Assembly: GCF_031656215.1 (NCBI RefSeq)
Contig: NZ_CP134228.1
Location: forward strand, 1,178,001-1,242,000
From: Mesorhizobium koreense
Lineage (GTDB): Bacteria; Pseudomonadota; Alphaproteobacteria; Rhizobiales; Rhizobiaceae
Direction: 5' to 3'
Length of the DNA stretch: 64,000 nucleotides
Shown here: one piece after another, positions 63,970 through 64,000 of the stretch
Numbering within the stretch: the first letter of the stretch is position 1
Layout: each line of letters starts with the position of its first letter
Position numbers and translations under genes: made by a program
Notes under the pieces: model-generated
What the model saw: the letters and a program-made list of their open reading frames with translations, nothing else
Databases searched by the model: none
Told to the model about the DNA's origin: nothing

Positions 63970-64000
63970 TTACCTTAGAGGCGGGGGTTCGTTCCGTCAG

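Overview
The window is high-GC chromosomal DNA from an alphaproteobacterium, most likely a member of the Hyphomicrobiales close to Mesorhizobium/Phyllobacteriaceae. I infer this from DUF1013/TrcR, a CenR-like regulator, the 1.6 kb-codon NAD-glutamate dehydrogenase, an L21 protein with a C-terminal helix-hairpin-helix extension, the ffh-chorismate mutase-rpsP order, class I aldolase next to pgk, DUF1127 and DUF1236 proteins, and two families of palindromic intergenic repeats. Genus-level assignment is inference.

Layout. 1-3.1 kb: trcR, then a WYL regulator, a DUF1127 gene and an SDR gene, with three copies of one operator motif. 3.4-9 kb: propionyl-CoA synthetase, gap and tkt. 9.1-10.6 kb: DUF4164-zapA and an L,D-transpeptidase. 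10.7-17.4 kb: an OmpR-type regulator, a cyclic-nucleotide-binding protein, xthA, a methyltransferase, lolA and ftsK. 17.4-20.4 kb is an accessory patch: a YopT-like (C58) cysteine protease lying between imperfect direct repeats, an unknown gene and an FkbM methyltransferase. 20.5-24.3 kb: amtB (no glnK beside it), tesB and a UbiH-family hydroxylase. 24.4-30.8 kb: fbaB, pgk, a K+/H+ antiporter, and a MarR-controlled efflux pump. 31-38.3 kb: an M3 peptidase, typA, a Nudix hydrolase, rpsP, chorismate mutase and ffh. 38.5-43.6 kb: an SH3/DUF1236 protein, a copper-delivery module for cytochrome oxidase (ctaG, PCuAC, Sco), a CPBP protease and a lytic transglycosylase. 43.6-50.4 kb: an MFS protein, the giant NAD-GDH and an AhpD-like protein. 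50.5-51.2 kb: a Phd/VapC toxin-antitoxin pair. 51.2-60.2 kb: the minus-strand series rplU-rpmA-(2 GNAT)-obgE-proB-proA-nadD-(MFS)-rsfS-rlmH.

60.6-64 kb is the edge of an accessory region. It opens with a tRNA-Ser(CGA) gene cut in the anticodon loop, followed by an orphan gene bounded by an 11-bp repeat of that loop, a long AT-richer gene-free stretch, a small hypothetical gene, the C-terminal stub of a tyrosine integrase, a small secreted protein, and a candidate small RNA with a strong terminator.

Central carbon metabolism (gap, tkt, fbaB, pgk), nitrogen (amtB, NAD-GDH, proBA), ribosome function (rpsP, L21, L27, obgE, rsfS, rlmH, typA, ffh) and the cell envelope/division (ftsK, zapA, lolA, transglycosylase, L,D-transpeptidase) dominate the core. 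No rRNA, CRISPR array, intact IS element or complete prophage is visible. All functional calls come from reading motifs; no database search was run.
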